52,347 bases of DNA from Alteromonadaceae bacterium BrNp21-10 (GTDB taxonomy: Bacteria > Pseudomonadota > Gammaproteobacteria > Enterobacterales > Alteromonadaceae): contig JAUHQD010000021.1 of assembly GCA_030418115.1 (NCBI GenBank), positions 1-52,347 on the forward strand, in the 5' to 3' direction. Below the pieces are notes generated by a model. It made no database searches, was not told the origin of the DNA, and worked only from the letters and a program-made list of their open reading frames with translations. A program made the position numbers and the translations under genes. Positions 35,790 through 45,688 of this stretch are shown here, piece after piece. The first letter of the stretch is position 1. Every line of letters begins with the position of its first letter.

Positions 35790-36914
35790 TTAGTAGCCTT
35801 TCACTATTGATTCAGCGTTATTTTTCCAGGTGAGATTGCGTTGACTTATCGTCTTCTCAGATTGCTGCGCCAATTCAATACGTCGCTCATTGTTATCTAG
35901 CAATCCATGCAGTTTAACCATCATGTCGTCTAAGTTTTGCCGGTCAAACAGTACGCCATTTTTGTTATCTTCAATGAGCTCTTTAATATTGTCCATGTCC
36001 GGCGCCACTATGGCTAATCCCTTAGCAAAGTATTCAATCATTTTTAGCGGAGAAGCCCAAGGTGTGACTGCTGGTTGTAAGGCAATATCCATTTGATCAA
36101 GCCAGTAGGGCATATCCTCCCTTTTAACCAGCCCCGTTGATTCAAATTGATTGTCAAAACCCAGTGTTGAGGCTAATTTTTTTAATTCACTAATAACGGG
36201 ACCATCACCTACTACGAGGAAAAAGAGGTCTTCTCTTTTTTCAGCCGCCAGTACAGTCATGACTTTATCAAGCTGATGCCATTCTCGGCAAAAGCCCACA
36301 AAACCCACCACCAGCTTATTTTTAAAACGTTCGGCTCTATTTTCGGAATCCTGTGGGGTAAATACACTGGTATCAACACCATTAGGTATTACGTAGATGC
36401 GCTCTTCAGGCACTCCAATTCCACGAACATAATTCGCCATTACTTGTGTTACCGGCAATACCCTATCGGCATTTTTCCACACATAGTTTTCTGACCACCT
36501 TGCTAACCTAGTTAACGCTATACCACCATATTTATTGCGCTCATCGTACAACGGAGAATTAACTTCTAATTGAAGCTTAAGGTTAAATAGTTTTTTAGCC
36601 CAAATACCTGAAGGAAGAAACAAATTACAACGTTCATAAATAGCATCGGGTTTATACTTTAAAATGGCGTAACTGAGTTTTAGAAACGCATAAAAACTAT
36701 ATGAAAATTCAAGTAATTCATAAAATGCTTTAGGCAATTTGTTTTTTAATACATCGACCCAACCGCCATCGCTACCAAATTCGGAATTTTCGGCCACCTT
36801 GGGGGCGACTACAATAACCTCATGACCTAATTCACGTAATGCCTTAATGATTTCAGCGACATGCACATACTGCCCGTCTTTTGACGCAATGCGATGATGG
36901 TAAAGTATTTTCAT
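35790..36914 (-). CDS. Glycosyltransferase family 4
   Basis: A 374-residue GT-B enzyme. The N-terminal domain begins MKILYHHRIASKDGQYVHVA. The C-terminal nucleotide-sugar domain contains VVGFVGFCREWHQLDKVM and the SPLKMIEYFAKGLAIVAPD segment that matches the usual EX7E area, with Glu in the second position. It starts within the stop codon of the next upstream gene (ATGA overlap) and leads into the beta-helix gene. The donor sugar is unknown. Confidence 0.88.
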   Translation of the reverse strand: MKILYHHRIASKDGQYVHVAEIIKALRELGHEVIVVAPKVAENSEFGSDGGWVDVLKNKLPKAFYELLEFSYSFYAFLKLSYAILKYKPDAIYERCNLFLPSGIWAKKLFNLKLQLEVNSPLYDERNKYGGIALTRLARWSENYVWKNADRVLPVTQVMANYVRGIGVPEERIYVIPNGVDTSVFTPQDSENRAERFKNKLVVGFVGFCREWHQLDKVMTVLAAEKREDLFFLVVGDGPVISELKKLASTLGFDNQFESTGLVKREDMPYWLDQMDIALQPAVTPWASPLKMIEYFAKGLAIVAPDMDNIKELIEDNKNGVLFDRQNLDDMMVKLHGLLDNNERRIELAQQSEKTISQRNLTWKNNAESIVKGY

Positions 36915-38092
36915 AATGTGGCAGCCACCTTGCTAAAAATATTTTTTTGCCCTAAAGACGTAGCCATCCAATCAAATTGTTCCGCATATTGCCGAGTGTC
37001 AGCGCGAGCTGGGGGGTGTGCTAATAACGTTTGTATTCCCTTGGCTATAGACTCCACTTCTCGCTCAACTAATACGCCGGCTTCAGGCTTAGTAACCACT
37101 TCTGGCGTCCCCCATACATTGGTTGCAACTACGGGGGTACCTGACGCCATAGATTCTAACAATACATTCGCCCAGCCCTCTCGGCTGGACGCTAGCACAT
37201 TAACATCCGCTGCCATGAGCCATTTATTAAGTTCTGGTTGTGGTAAAGCGCCCAGTAATTTCACACGTTCGAACAACCCAGCCTTGTTTATTTGCATTTG
37301 TAATTTGTCGTGATCAGGGCCGTCACCGGCAATAACCAAAGTGACATCGGGCAGACGTAGAATGGCATCGATCACTAAATAATGCCCCTTGCGTTCAATT
37401 AGCCAACCAACAGACATCACTAATTTACCAGTGATATCTAATTCTACTTTAAGTTCTTGTTGTCGAATTTCACTGGAGGCTTTAAATAATTGAAGATCGA
37501 CACCATTGCGTAACGTCGTTACCTTATCTTCCGGTGCACCTAGCTTTAGCATTTCATCTTTTAGCGCTTGGCATACCGTAATCATATGAGCTGCTTGACT
37601 AAATACTCGCTGGATCATCTTTTTTGCTTTAGGATTTTGTGGGATAAGATTGATATCCGTCCCTCTGGCTGTACAGGTAAAGGGTATGCGGTATTTTTCT
37701 GCCACGCTAGCAATAGCGACACCATCAGGATAGAAATAGTGACCATCAATTAGGTCAATTTTGATCCCTTTATTTTTTAGTTGCTTAATAATTTTTGCAA
37801 TGGCCCAGCGCATAAAAATTGGCGTTAAGTACATACCAACTTTTGGAATAACAATATATCTAGGATGATAAATGGTAATGCCATGGCGTTCTTCAACCGG
37901 TAAAACTCCGGCATATTTCGCATATTCACCAAAAAAACTTGATGAAAATGGAAACCAAGGTACCGGCGCAATGACTGACGCCTGAATGTCTGGAAAATCG
38001 TTGAGTAAATGCCGCAGACGAGTTTCGACAAACACTCCATGTTTAAAATCAATATTGTTCGGGTACAAACTAGATATCGTCAGAATATTCAT
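36911..38092 (-). CDS. Glycosyltransferase family 4
   Basis: A 393-residue GT-B enzyme. It starts MNILTISSLYPNNIDFKHGV and has the donor-side sequence MSVGWLIERKGHYLVIDAI and the EX7E motif REGWANVLLESMASGTPVVA. These features are standard for retaining GT4 enzymes of exosortase-linked loci. Both ends overlap neighbours by four bases, so it is fully embedded in the operon. It probably extends the lipid-linked repeat at the cytoplasmic face. Confidence 0.9.
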   Translation of the reverse strand: MNILTISSLYPNNIDFKHGVFVETRLRHLLNDFPDIQASVIAPVPWFPFSSSFFGEYAKYAGVLPVEERHGITIYHPRYIVIPKVGMYLTPIFMRWAIAKIIKQLKNKGIKIDLIDGHYFYPDGVAIASVAEKYRIPFTCTARGTDINLIPQNPKAKKMIQRVFSQAAHMITVCQALKDEMLKLGAPEDKVTTLRNGVDLQLFKASSEIRQQELKVELDITGKLVMSVGWLIERKGHYLVIDAILRLPDVTLVIAGDGPDHDKLQMQINKAGLFERVKLLGALPQPELNKWLMAADVNVLASSREGWANVLLESMASGTPVVATNVWGTPEVVTKPEAGVLVEREVESIAKGIQTLLAHPPARADTRQYAEQFDWMATSLGQKNIFSKVAATL

Positions 38093-39987
38093 TTCTTCGT
38101 TTCACGCTCTATAAATTGGCCCAGCATCATCAAGGTCCAAAGCGCAGCAGAATGATCTTTCTTCTTAGACAAATGCTGGTTTACCATAATATTGATTTTT
38201 AATGGGTTAAATATCCCCGACATTTGAAATGATTCAGATGTTAATAATTTCACCATTTTTTCTTTAAGTGGCCCGCGTAGCCACTCCGCAAGCGGAATGC
38301 TAAAGCCCATTTTTTTACGATAAAGATTGTCATAAGGCACATGGGGTTCAAGGCTTTTCTTGAATAACGCTTTACCTTCGCCAGACCGCAAATTTTTTGC
38401 AGAGGGTAATCTGAATGCCCATTCTACAAATTTATGATCAAAGATGGGCACTCGCACTTCTAAGCCATGAGCCATACTAGCGCGATCCACTTTTGTTTGA
38501 ATATCGCCGGTAACCCAGGTTTTAAAGTCTAAATATTGAACCTCTTTTAATTTATCTTTAAATGACTTACCGGTTAATGTTTTTTCAAAAACCTGAGCGG
38601 AGGTGTAACCCTTTAATTTTTCTTTAAATGCTGCGCTGTAAATGCTTTCACGCTCATCAGTGCGTAACTTACTCATACTATTTAAATAGGCTTGGCTACT
38701 AGAAAGGGCAAGTGATTGAAATGTTGTTTTTGCTCTTAAATACTGTGGTGCCCAATCCAACTTGGGATACCAACGGCCTAGCAAACCAAAAATAACTCGC
38801 CTGAAACGTTCAGGCAGTAAATCTCTTAATTTTTGTTCTGCCATGTGCAGGCGATAACGACGATATCCAGCAAATAACTCATCCCCACCATCCCCAGAAA
38901 GTGCCACCGTCACCTGTTTTCTAGCCATCTCACACACTCGATAAGTAGGTAACGCCGAACTATCGGCGTAAGGTTCGTCATAAATGTCAGTCAGCTTGTC
39001 TATTAAGGCAAAGTCTTCATGATTGATAATACTGGTTGTATGCTGGGTGTGGTAACGGTCTGCAACAAGTTGCGCAAAATCTGTTTCATTATATTCGGGG
39101 ACATCAAAGCCTATTGCACAAGTGGTAATAGGGTCGGTTTGCAATTGCGACATCAACGCGACAATGGCACTGGAATCAACACCACCAGAGAGAAAAGCAC
39201 CCAGTGCTACTTCAGCTTCCATCCGCAGATCAACGGCTTCTCTGAGCCTTTCAATTAATTCACTTTGATCAACCTGCTTTGTGAATTCAATAGGATCGGT
39301 AGGTAAATCCCAATATTGGACAGATTCAATAAATGCTGGAACATCTCCTTGCTTTAATAGCAAATAATGGCCCGCTTCCAATTTATAAACGTCACGTAAA
39401 ATACATTTAGGATCAGGAACATAACCAAAGGTCAGATAATCTTCTATGGCTTCATTACTAATCTCATTTGGACATAAAGAATGTTCACGCAAGACTTTTA
39501 GTTCAGAACCAAAAATAACACTGCCGTCGGGCAACAAGCTGTAATGTAGTGGCTTAATGCCTAGCCTGTCGCGAGCGATAAATACTTCTTTTTTATTATT
39601 ATCCCAAATAGCAAAGGCAAACATGCCACGGAAATGCTCAAGACATTGAACGCCCCATTCTTGCCAGGCATGTAGAATAACTTCAGTATCACTATTTGTT
39701 TTAAACGTGTAACCGCGTTCAACCAGCGTTCGGGAAATATCTTTGTAGTTATAAATTTCACCATTAAAAACAATGCAAACGCTGTCATCATGGTTATAAA
39801 TTGGTTGGTGACCACCGGCAAGATCGATTACCGACAATCGGCGGTGGGCTAATCCAATTCCACCATCAAAATGATATCCCTCATCATTTGGTCCACGATG
39901 TTGTTGTTTATCATTCATTTTTTTCAGCAGTTGTTGATCAACACTAAATGCAGATGAAAAATTAAATATTCCCGCTATGCCACACAT
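38089..39987 (-). CDS. Asparagine synthase-like amidotransferase, XrtA-associated
   Basis: A 632-residue class II amidotransferase (TIGR03108 type). The N-terminal glutaminase begins MCGIAGIFNF with the Cys2 nucleophile and has HRGPNDEG and IYNYKDI. The synthase domain has the pyrophosphate loop FLSGGVDSSAIVALMS and VALSGDGGDELFAGYRRYR. In exosortase loci this protein is thought to amidate a sugar carboxylate, consistent with uronic acids in the polymer. It lies six bases after a GT4 gene and overlaps the next gene by four. Confidence 0.93.
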   Translation of the reverse strand: MCGIAGIFNFSSAFSVDQQLLKKMNDKQQHRGPNDEGYHFDGGIGLAHRRLSVIDLAGGHQPIYNHDDSVCIVFNGEIYNYKDISRTLVERGYTFKTNSDTEVILHAWQEWGVQCLEHFRGMFAFAIWDNNKKEVFIARDRLGIKPLHYSLLPDGSVIFGSELKVLREHSLCPNEISNEAIEDYLTFGYVPDPKCILRDVYKLEAGHYLLLKQGDVPAFIESVQYWDLPTDPIEFTKQVDQSELIERLREAVDLRMEAEVALGAFLSGGVDSSAIVALMSQLQTDPITTCAIGFDVPEYNETDFAQLVADRYHTQHTTSIINHEDFALIDKLTDIYDEPYADSSALPTYRVCEMARKQVTVALSGDGGDELFAGYRRYRLHMAEQKLRDLLPERFRRVIFGLLGRWYPKLDWAPQYLRAKTTFQSLALSSSQAYLNSMSKLRTDERESIYSAAFKEKLKGYTSAQVFEKTLTGKSFKDKLKEVQYLDFKTWVTGDIQTKVDRASMAHGLEVRVPIFDHKFVEWAFRLPSAKNLRSGEGKALFKKSLEPHVPYDNLYRKKMGFSIPLAEWLRGPLKEKMVKLLTSESFQMSGIFNPLKINIMVNQHLSKKKDHSAALWTLMMLGQFIERETKK

Positions 39988-39993
39988 GACTAT

Positions 39994-41109
39994 CTACGTC
40001 CTAACTGTTTGATAAAGTTGTTGGTACTGCTGAACCATTGCTGCTTCACTAAATAATTTCTCGACTTTTTTAACAGCATCCAGCCCATGACGGTGCCTTA
40101 CATCTGAATTGGAGCAATAATAACGCATTGCTTCACCAAGACCTTGAATATCAGATTTTTCTATCAGCAACCCTTGCACATCATGTTCAATAATTTCTGG
40201 GATCCCACCAACGCGGGTACTAATAATGGGCACTCCTGAAGCCATGGCCTCAAGTATGGTCATTGGAATTCCTTCTGCTAGAGAGGTTAATACAAACACA
40301 TCAAAGGTTTGTAATAGCTCGGGAATGTCGTTGCGTTCTCCTAAAAATTGGACTTTCTGCCCAAGGTTTAGCTGTTTAGACAATGCCATTAGTTGTGCTT
40401 TTAATTCACCATCACCAATGACGCAAAGTTCTGCATTGGCATTGGGCTCTAATAGTAAAAACGCCGCAAAACCACGTAGCAACATTTGTTGATCTTTAAT
40501 CGGTGATAATCTGGCTATTGTTGCAAAACGAGTAATAGCATTATTTTTGGCATTGTCGCTACACTTAAATTTGTCGAGATTAATACCGTTATAAATGAGC
40601 TTTACGTTACGTGCTGATATGCCGACCTTTTCAATAAGCCAAGATTCTAAGTCTTGTGAAACGGGTACGAAATAATCAATAAATGGCGACACTATTTTGC
40701 GCAATAAATTGTGCTTCCAGTTTTTACCTTCGGGGTCGTATATATCTCGTCCATGTTCAGCATGAATATGTCCTTTTATTCCCGCTAATCTAGCAACTGG
40801 ATGATATTCTACCGTGGCCAAATTATAGGTATGTAAAATATCGACATTCCTGCCTCGCAACACATTGTAAAGCCGTTTGTGTAAAGATAAGTCTGCCCCA
40901 GGTCGCTTATCTAAGGCGATAATGTCAATATCACCAGTCAACTGTTTAGCGAAGTCTGATGCGGTAGTTAACGAAATTATGATATGTTGGTAACCATTGC
41001 TGGGTAAATGATTAATACAATTTATCATTACTCGCTCTAACCCACCGACATCCAATCGATAAATTAAGTGCGCAATTGAGATTACTTTGTTATTCGATAC
41101 CATGGGCAT
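39994..41109 (-). CDS. Glycosyltransferase family 4, XrtA/EpsH system-associated (TIGR03088 type)
   Basis: A 371-residue GT-B enzyme. Early segments are ISIAHLIYRLDVGGLERVMIN and AEHGRDIYDPEGKNWKHN. The C-terminal domain has FATIARLSPIKDQQMLLRGF and EGIPMTILEAMASGVPI (EX7E). This form is a consistent companion of exosortase A. The gene overlaps the exosortase 3' end by 20 bases. ATG at 41109 and 41103 are both possible starts; the first keeps the overlap, and the choice does not affect the fold. Confidence 0.9.
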   Translation of the reverse strand: MPMVSNNKVISIAHLIYRLDVGGLERVMINCINHLPSNGYQHIIISLTTASDFAKQLTGDIDIIALDKRPGADLSLHKRLYNVLRGRNVDILHTYNLATVEYHPVARLAGIKGHIHAEHGRDIYDPEGKNWKHNLLRKIVSPFIDYFVPVSQDLESWLIEKVGISARNVKLIYNGINLDKFKCSDNAKNNAITRFATIARLSPIKDQQMLLRGFAAFLLLEPNANAELCVIGDGELKAQLMALSKQLNLGQKVQFLGERNDIPELLQTFDVFVLTSLAEGIPMTILEAMASGVPIISTRVGGIPEIIEHDVQGLLIEKSDIQGLGEAMRYYCSNSDVRHRHGLDAVKKVEKLFSEAAMVQQYQQLYQTVRT

Positions 41110-42577
41110 CCGCTACTGATGTTAATACACCCTCTAATTCAGCGACTAATTGCCCTATTTCGTCATGACTCAGTGAATTAAGTGGGAAGGCAATGGCGAT
41201 ATACCGTCCAGCACCTTGTCCGCCTAGCAACTTGTCTTTCAATTGCTCCAGCTTAACGTCACTTGAAGACACAAAACGCTTATTGCCCACTTGATACCAA
41301 CCAACCTTATTAAGATTGTTAGCATTTATGGAAATTAACTCACTTAACTCAACTTTTTCACCGCTATCATTGAAATCAATAAGCGATGGCGCATTGTAGC
41401 TATAAGTATCGATATTGAAGGTACGATTATCTGTTTGAATGAGCTCGCTCTCATCAGCATCAAATCGATAATCAGCAATATAGACCTGCACCGAGATATT
41501 ATGCCAATGCATTTTTCCCATAAATGTACTATGGGCGTTTGGAAAATGCGGTTGCCAACGCAAAGTTTCAACAGATTCGAAGCGTTGCGATAGCAAACTA
41601 TAAGGCAAACGTTCATTGGTGGACTGGTGGCTTTGTGAAAGGTAGCTAATAAAGATGGTTGGTAATATCAATAATCCTAAAATAATGCCTACCTTCAGCA
41701 TCGTTGTTTTGTTAATTGGGGAGGCAATATCGTTAAGTTGAGGAGCCAGCACATCAGGTTCAAATTTGTCTTGCCATAGCTGTCCAATAAAAAACAGAAT
41801 GACAATAACCAGCATGAAGAAACCCCAACCGTACACAAGATGATCCGCACCAACTGCAACGGTCATGTCACTCACATAACCTAAATACACAATTCCAAAA
41901 GCCCTGAAACCGTTGGCTAATATTGGAACAATAATACAAACCACAAAAAATAAGCTGCGTTTCCACCAAGATTGATAAAACATGTATGCAAACATGGTTC
42001 CCAGCGCAACGGAAGCAATTAGGAAACGAATTCCAGCGCATGCTTCAGCAACCTCGAAGATACCATTAGGTATAAACAGGTATAGCCCATCCCGATAAAC
42101 GGGCACACCAAATACATTTAAGAGAAACACACATAAGTCTGCAGTAATTTGCTGAAGTTGCGGTACTAGCTCTGCACCCATTGGTACACAAAAAATAAGG
42201 TACATCATTGGGAATAATATTAAGCGATAGTAATTCCACCCCAAAACAAACCAGACAATTGCATTGATGCTGACAAAGATTGCAAGCTGCTCAATTAGAT
42301 TTATTCCAGCTAATCGCCCCACCAACCACAAAGTCTGTGCACAAAACAGGCCGATTACAGGTAGCCAAAAACTACTACCAATGGTGCTTTTTAAAAGATG
42401 TTTTTTTTCCCAAATTAAATAGAGACTGATAGGCGCAATCAAAAATCCGTAAGTATAGGTATTCGAATTCATCCAGACATTAATCATGCCTACTAAAGTA
42501 GACCAGTTAACGATTATCCAGGTTAGGCCTAAAAGGATACCGGGGAAGAGTATGCGATTTTGCCTAGTCACTGTCAT
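41090..42577 (-). CDS. xrtA: Exosortase A with C-terminal EpsI domain
   Basis: A 495-residue inner-membrane transpeptidase-like enzyme. Residues 1-280 are the eight-helix exosortase core with the catalytic set visible: Cys180 in EVAEACAGIRFLIA, Arg225 in ANGFRAFGIV and His246 in GADHLVYGW. Residues ~290-495 form the EpsI domain, attached by one further helix (TMLKVGIILGLLILPTIFI). Exosortase A removes PEP-CTERM tails from exported proteins; loci like this also need it for exopolysaccharide. No PEP-CTERM protein was seen in the window, so substrates must be elsewhere. Both gene ends overlap neighbours. Confidence 0.95.
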   Translation of the reverse strand: MTVTRQNRILFPGILLGLTWIIVNWSTLVGMINVWMNSNTYTYGFLIAPISLYLIWEKKHLLKSTIGSSFWLPVIGLFCAQTLWLVGRLAGINLIEQLAIFVSINAIVWFVLGWNYYRLILFPMMYLIFCVPMGAELVPQLQQITADLCVFLLNVFGVPVYRDGLYLFIPNGIFEVAEACAGIRFLIASVALGTMFAYMFYQSWWKRSLFFVVCIIVPILANGFRAFGIVYLGYVSDMTVAVGADHLVYGWGFFMLVIVILFFIGQLWQDKFEPDVLAPQLNDIASPINKTTMLKVGIILGLLILPTIFISYLSQSHQSTNERLPYSLLSQRFESVETLRWQPHFPNAHSTFMGKMHWHNISVQVYIADYRFDADESELIQTDNRTFNIDTYSYNAPSLIDFNDSGEKVELSELISINANNLNKVGWYQVGNKRFVSSSDVKLEQLKDKLLGGQGAGRYIAIAFPLNSLSHDEIGQLVAELEGVLTSVADAHGIE

Positions 42578-43788
42578 TTCTCCGCTCGAGTTTTGTTAGC
42601 ATTTAATGCTAAGAACTGAAACAAAATGGATAACGTTTCTTGCCAATTCAAATTATTTGTCACCCAACTTCGACTAGCATTTGCTGGCTCAGGGCATTCA
42701 ATAAAATGGCACACGGCATCAGCAAAATTGGAGGGGTCATTAGTGGCAACAATGGATTCGTTTGTCACTTCAATCCCTTCCATGGCCATTTCGGTGCATA
42801 CAATGGGCTTTGCAAGTGACATCGCTTCTAATATTTTATTCTGGATACCTCGGGCGATTTGTAATGGAGCAACGGTCACCTTCGATTGCAATATAAAGGG
42901 TCTAACGTCCCCCACACGACCGGTAACAGTAATGCCATTGAGACCATTTAAAGCCTGAATTTTTGCACTCGGATTACCACCAACCACATAAAAAGTAGCG
43001 TTGGGATATTTACGACGTACAACTGGCCACACATTTTGACTAAACCACAAAACCGAATTGATATTGGCCCAATAATCCATGGCGCCGGTAAACGACACAT
43101 CAATATCGACATCTATTGGCTTAATGTCAGCATTGTTAGAATCAAAATACTCGCTATCAACACCATTTAGTAGAAAGCCCACCTTGTGGTGTTCACTGTC
43201 AGGGATTTGCTTTTTGTATAGCTCGGCTTCTTGCGGGGAAACAAATAGAGAATGCTGAGTATTATGCGTAATTGTCCGTTCAAATCGTCTCAATGTGCGC
43301 CACTCACGCTTATACACCCATTTTTTAATTGGATTAGCTTTAACCGCATATTGCAGCCATTTGTCAGAATCAACATCGACGAAATCAACCACAGTGTGTA
43401 AATCTGGTTTGCTTAAAATATATTGCGCCATGGTTGATGAAAATACTAATGCCTGTTTGATATTGGCGGATGCACAGGTTTGATCGACCCAATGTTGCAT
43501 CTTTTCTCGATGATAATAAGGCACAGAGAGAGCTTGGCCTGTGAGTAACCCTGTCACCGACTTTACTGTCGACCATTTTTTATTCATCGGTAATGCACAC
43601 ACCGATGCACACCATTGCTGTAGTTGGTCAATATATTGCAAGTCAAATGCATCATCGACAAAGCAGCCTAAGTGCACATCAAATTCTTGTTGCAACACCA
43701 GCAACATATTAAACGAACGGATCTTATCGCCTTTATTCGGCGGATAAGGAATTCGATGACACAAGAATAAAATGGCTGGTTTTGACAT
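42574..43788 (-). CDS. Glycosyltransferase, XrtA/EpsH system-associated (TIGR03087 type)
   Basis: A 404-residue GT-B-type protein. It starts ILFLCHRIPYPPNKGDKIRSF, a diagnostic opening for this exosortase-linked family. Later come VDVDSDKWLQYA and TRRFERTITHN-like sequence (RTLRRFERTITHNTQHS), then the donor side VSFTGAMDYWANINSV and APLQIARGIQNKILEAM. It is encoded immediately upstream of xrtA with a four-base overlap, the common order. The sugar is not known. Confidence 0.92.
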   Translation of the reverse strand: MSKPAILFLCHRIPYPPNKGDKIRSFNMLLVLQQEFDVHLGCFVDDAFDLQYIDQLQQWCASVCALPMNKKWSTVKSVTGLLTGQALSVPYYHREKMQHWVDQTCASANIKQALVFSSTMAQYILSKPDLHTVVDFVDVDSDKWLQYAVKANPIKKWVYKREWRTLRRFERTITHNTQHSLFVSPQEAELYKKQIPDSEHHKVGFLLNGVDSEYFDSNNADIKPIDVDIDVSFTGAMDYWANINSVLWFSQNVWPVVRRKYPNATFYVVGGNPSAKIQALNGLNGITVTGRVGDVRPFILQSKVTVAPLQIARGIQNKILEAMSLAKPIVCTEMAMEGIEVTNESIVATNDPSNFADAVCHFIECPEPANASRSWVTNNLNWQETLSILFQFLALNANKTRAEK

Positions 43789-43793
43789 CAGTA

Positions 43794-44834
43794 TTAACCC
43801 AAATATTTCGACAAATAAGGTCCGAGGATACGACTAATGCCAATGGGTAACTTCTGCCAAAGATGAATAAACAATTTATATTTGGGATTATTAGGGCTTA
43901 AATTGGGTAAGCTCTCGACTTTAACCAAGTGATATTGGTAATGCAGTGCAACCGGCTCCATACCCCAATTTTTTTTATAACTAAAGGCGCCCGAGTCGAT
44001 TTTACTACGGCCAAAATCAAAAAAGTTGCAACTCATGTCACGCTTGGCATGACACATAAGTTGATAATACATAAGATCATTACTTTTAAGGTTTCGTGCA
44101 TCGGGTGTGCCACCACCGTAATAAGGTAGAACCTGACCTTTATAATAGAAACTTAATACCGACGAAACCGACTTTCCGTTATTTTTTACCGTCAACACTT
44201 CACAACGCTGTTTAAATACGTCTTTGAGGGTACGAAAGTAATTTTTAGGAAAAACGGGGGTGCCTAGATTACGCACGCTTTCCGAATAAATCTGGTAACA
44301 CTCATCAACATTATCATTAATATCAAACTCCAGATCATTTTTAAGAGAATGTCGAATGACTGCCCGTTGCTTTTTCTTCACTCCGGCGAGTATGGCATCA
44401 TCATCTTCGGCCAAATCACAACCAAACGACACGTGGTGATTGCGAGTCACTAACTGATTGTCACGTTCAAAAGGGTAACGAAGCTCTAGATAATCTACGC
44501 CTAAGGATTCTGCTAATTGGATGGCCTGTTGCTCCAGAAAGGTAAATACTTCAGGCTCATCACTGGCCACTCCCCCATAGACACAGAAAGGCGTTGAAAT
44601 CAGGGCATTGCCAAATAGGCGACTTTTTTGATGCACCAAAGGTAATACACCAACAATTTCATCCGCTCTTGTGGCATACAGGAAATGACACCCATGCCCA
44701 TAGGCACTTTCGATAACCTGTTTCCAGCCGGATAAATGAAAAAAACTGCCCGACTGGCAGTGATCAACAAAATTATCCCAAGCGTCATTTAGTGCTGACT
44801 CTGAGGTCAACTTCCCTACAACTAAATCTGACAA
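43794..44834 (-). CDS. FemAB family protein, XrtA/PEP-CTERM-associated (TIGR03019 type)
   Basis: A 346-residue peptidyl/acyltransferase of the FemAB double-GNAT fold. The N-terminal SGSFFHLSGWKQVIESAYGH and FLYATRADEIVGVLPLV, and the C-terminal YYGGGTPDARNLKSNDLMYY and FDFGRSKIDSGAFSYKKNWG, are hallmark segments of the exosortase-associated family. It probably transfers an aminoacyl or acyl group to the polysaccharide precursor. It sits between the deacetylase and a glycosyltransferase gene, one and five bases from each. The N-acyl donor is unknown. Confidence 0.92.
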   Translation of the reverse strand: MSDLVVGKLTSESALNDAWDNFVDHCQSGSFFHLSGWKQVIESAYGHGCHFLYATRADEIVGVLPLVHQKSRLFGNALISTPFCVYGGVASDEPEVFTFLEQQAIQLAESLGVDYLELRYPFERDNQLVTRNHHVSFGCDLAEDDDAILAGVKKKQRAVIRHSLKNDLEFDINDNVDECYQIYSESVRNLGTPVFPKNYFRTLKDVFKQRCEVLTVKNNGKSVSSVLSFYYKGQVLPYYGGGTPDARNLKSNDLMYYQLMCHAKRDMSCNFFDFGRSKIDSGAFSYKKNWGMEPVALHYQYHLVKVESLPNLSPNNPKYKLFIHLWQKLPIGISRILGPYLSKYLG

Positions 44835-44835
44835 G

Positions 44836-45678
44836 CTAACTTACTCCGTATACATCCTTCATGGTTGACCAATTAAAATCAGTCAGTAATTTTTCCAATT
44901 TGTTATAAGTTTTATCTAAATTAATGTAATGGCGGAAGTTGGACTTCCACGAGGCCCCTTCAACTCTGGGCTGATCCGGGTCAATTTCCCAAGGGTGAAA
45001 ATAAAATGAATAAGGTTGTTTTTCTACGCTTAAATAGCGTTTGATTAATGCTTTTGACAAACCATAAGGATATAAACGGAAGTAACCACCACCACCAATG
45101 GCGACTTGCTTGCCCAACACCTTCAATGTGGGAATAGGGATCTCAGTGATATTTTCTTTACGTAGATAAGTGAAACGCGGCCAGTCAGGCGTGCCATACA
45201 GATCATGTTTAACAGGATAAGTGCTAGAGCTATATTTGAATCCTAATTCGACTAGGGTTTCGAATGCCCATTCATTGGTATAGCCAATAGAAAAACTCGG
45301 TGCTCGATAGCCTAAAACCGGCTCACCTAATAGTTGTTCCAAATGGTCTTTGGAACGAGCAACATCATCGTGAAACACTTGTTGTGTTTGCTCGGAAGCT
45401 CGGCGATGGGCATAACCATGGCTAGCCACTTCATGCCCACGTTGATGAATGTCTTTAACCAATTCCGGATAACGTTCGGCCACCCAGCCTAAAACAAAAA
45501 ACGTAGACTTCACCTGCTTCTGGTCAAATAAATCCATGAGCCGATAAGTATTGTCTGCGACACGAGGTTGGTATTGCTGCCAATCATCCGGTGAAATAAC
45601 CTTATCAAACGCAGACACTTGGAAAAAATCTTCCACATCTACGGTCATTGCATTAATTGTAGGAGAAAGTTTTTGCAT
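44836..45678 (-). CDS. Polysaccharide deacetylase, XrtA-associated (TIGR03006 type)
   Basis: A 280-residue carbohydrate esterase family 4 enzyme. The motifs are intact: TVDVEDFFQVSAF (catalytic Asp), SHGYAHR (metal-binding His pair), GYRAPSFSIG and YFHPWEIDPDQP. The opening NAMTVDVEDFFQVSAF is typical of the exosortase family. It likely deacetylates an N-acetylated sugar of the repeat unit. It has no obvious signal peptide. The gene begins ten bases after the initiating transferase gene, consistent with one message. Confidence 0.93.
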   Translation of the reverse strand: MQKLSPTINAMTVDVEDFFQVSAFDKVISPDDWQQYQPRVADNTYRLMDLFDQKQVKSTFFVLGWVAERYPELVKDIHQRGHEVASHGYAHRRASEQTQQVFHDDVARSKDHLEQLLGEPVLGYRAPSFSIGYTNEWAFETLVELGFKYSSSTYPVKHDLYGTPDWPRFTYLRKENITEIPIPTLKVLGKQVAIGGGGYFRLYPYGLSKALIKRYLSVEKQPYSFYFHPWEIDPDQPRVEGASWKSNFRHYINLDKTYNKLEKLLTDFNWSTMKDVYGVS

Positions 45679-45688
45679 GTTAAATCAA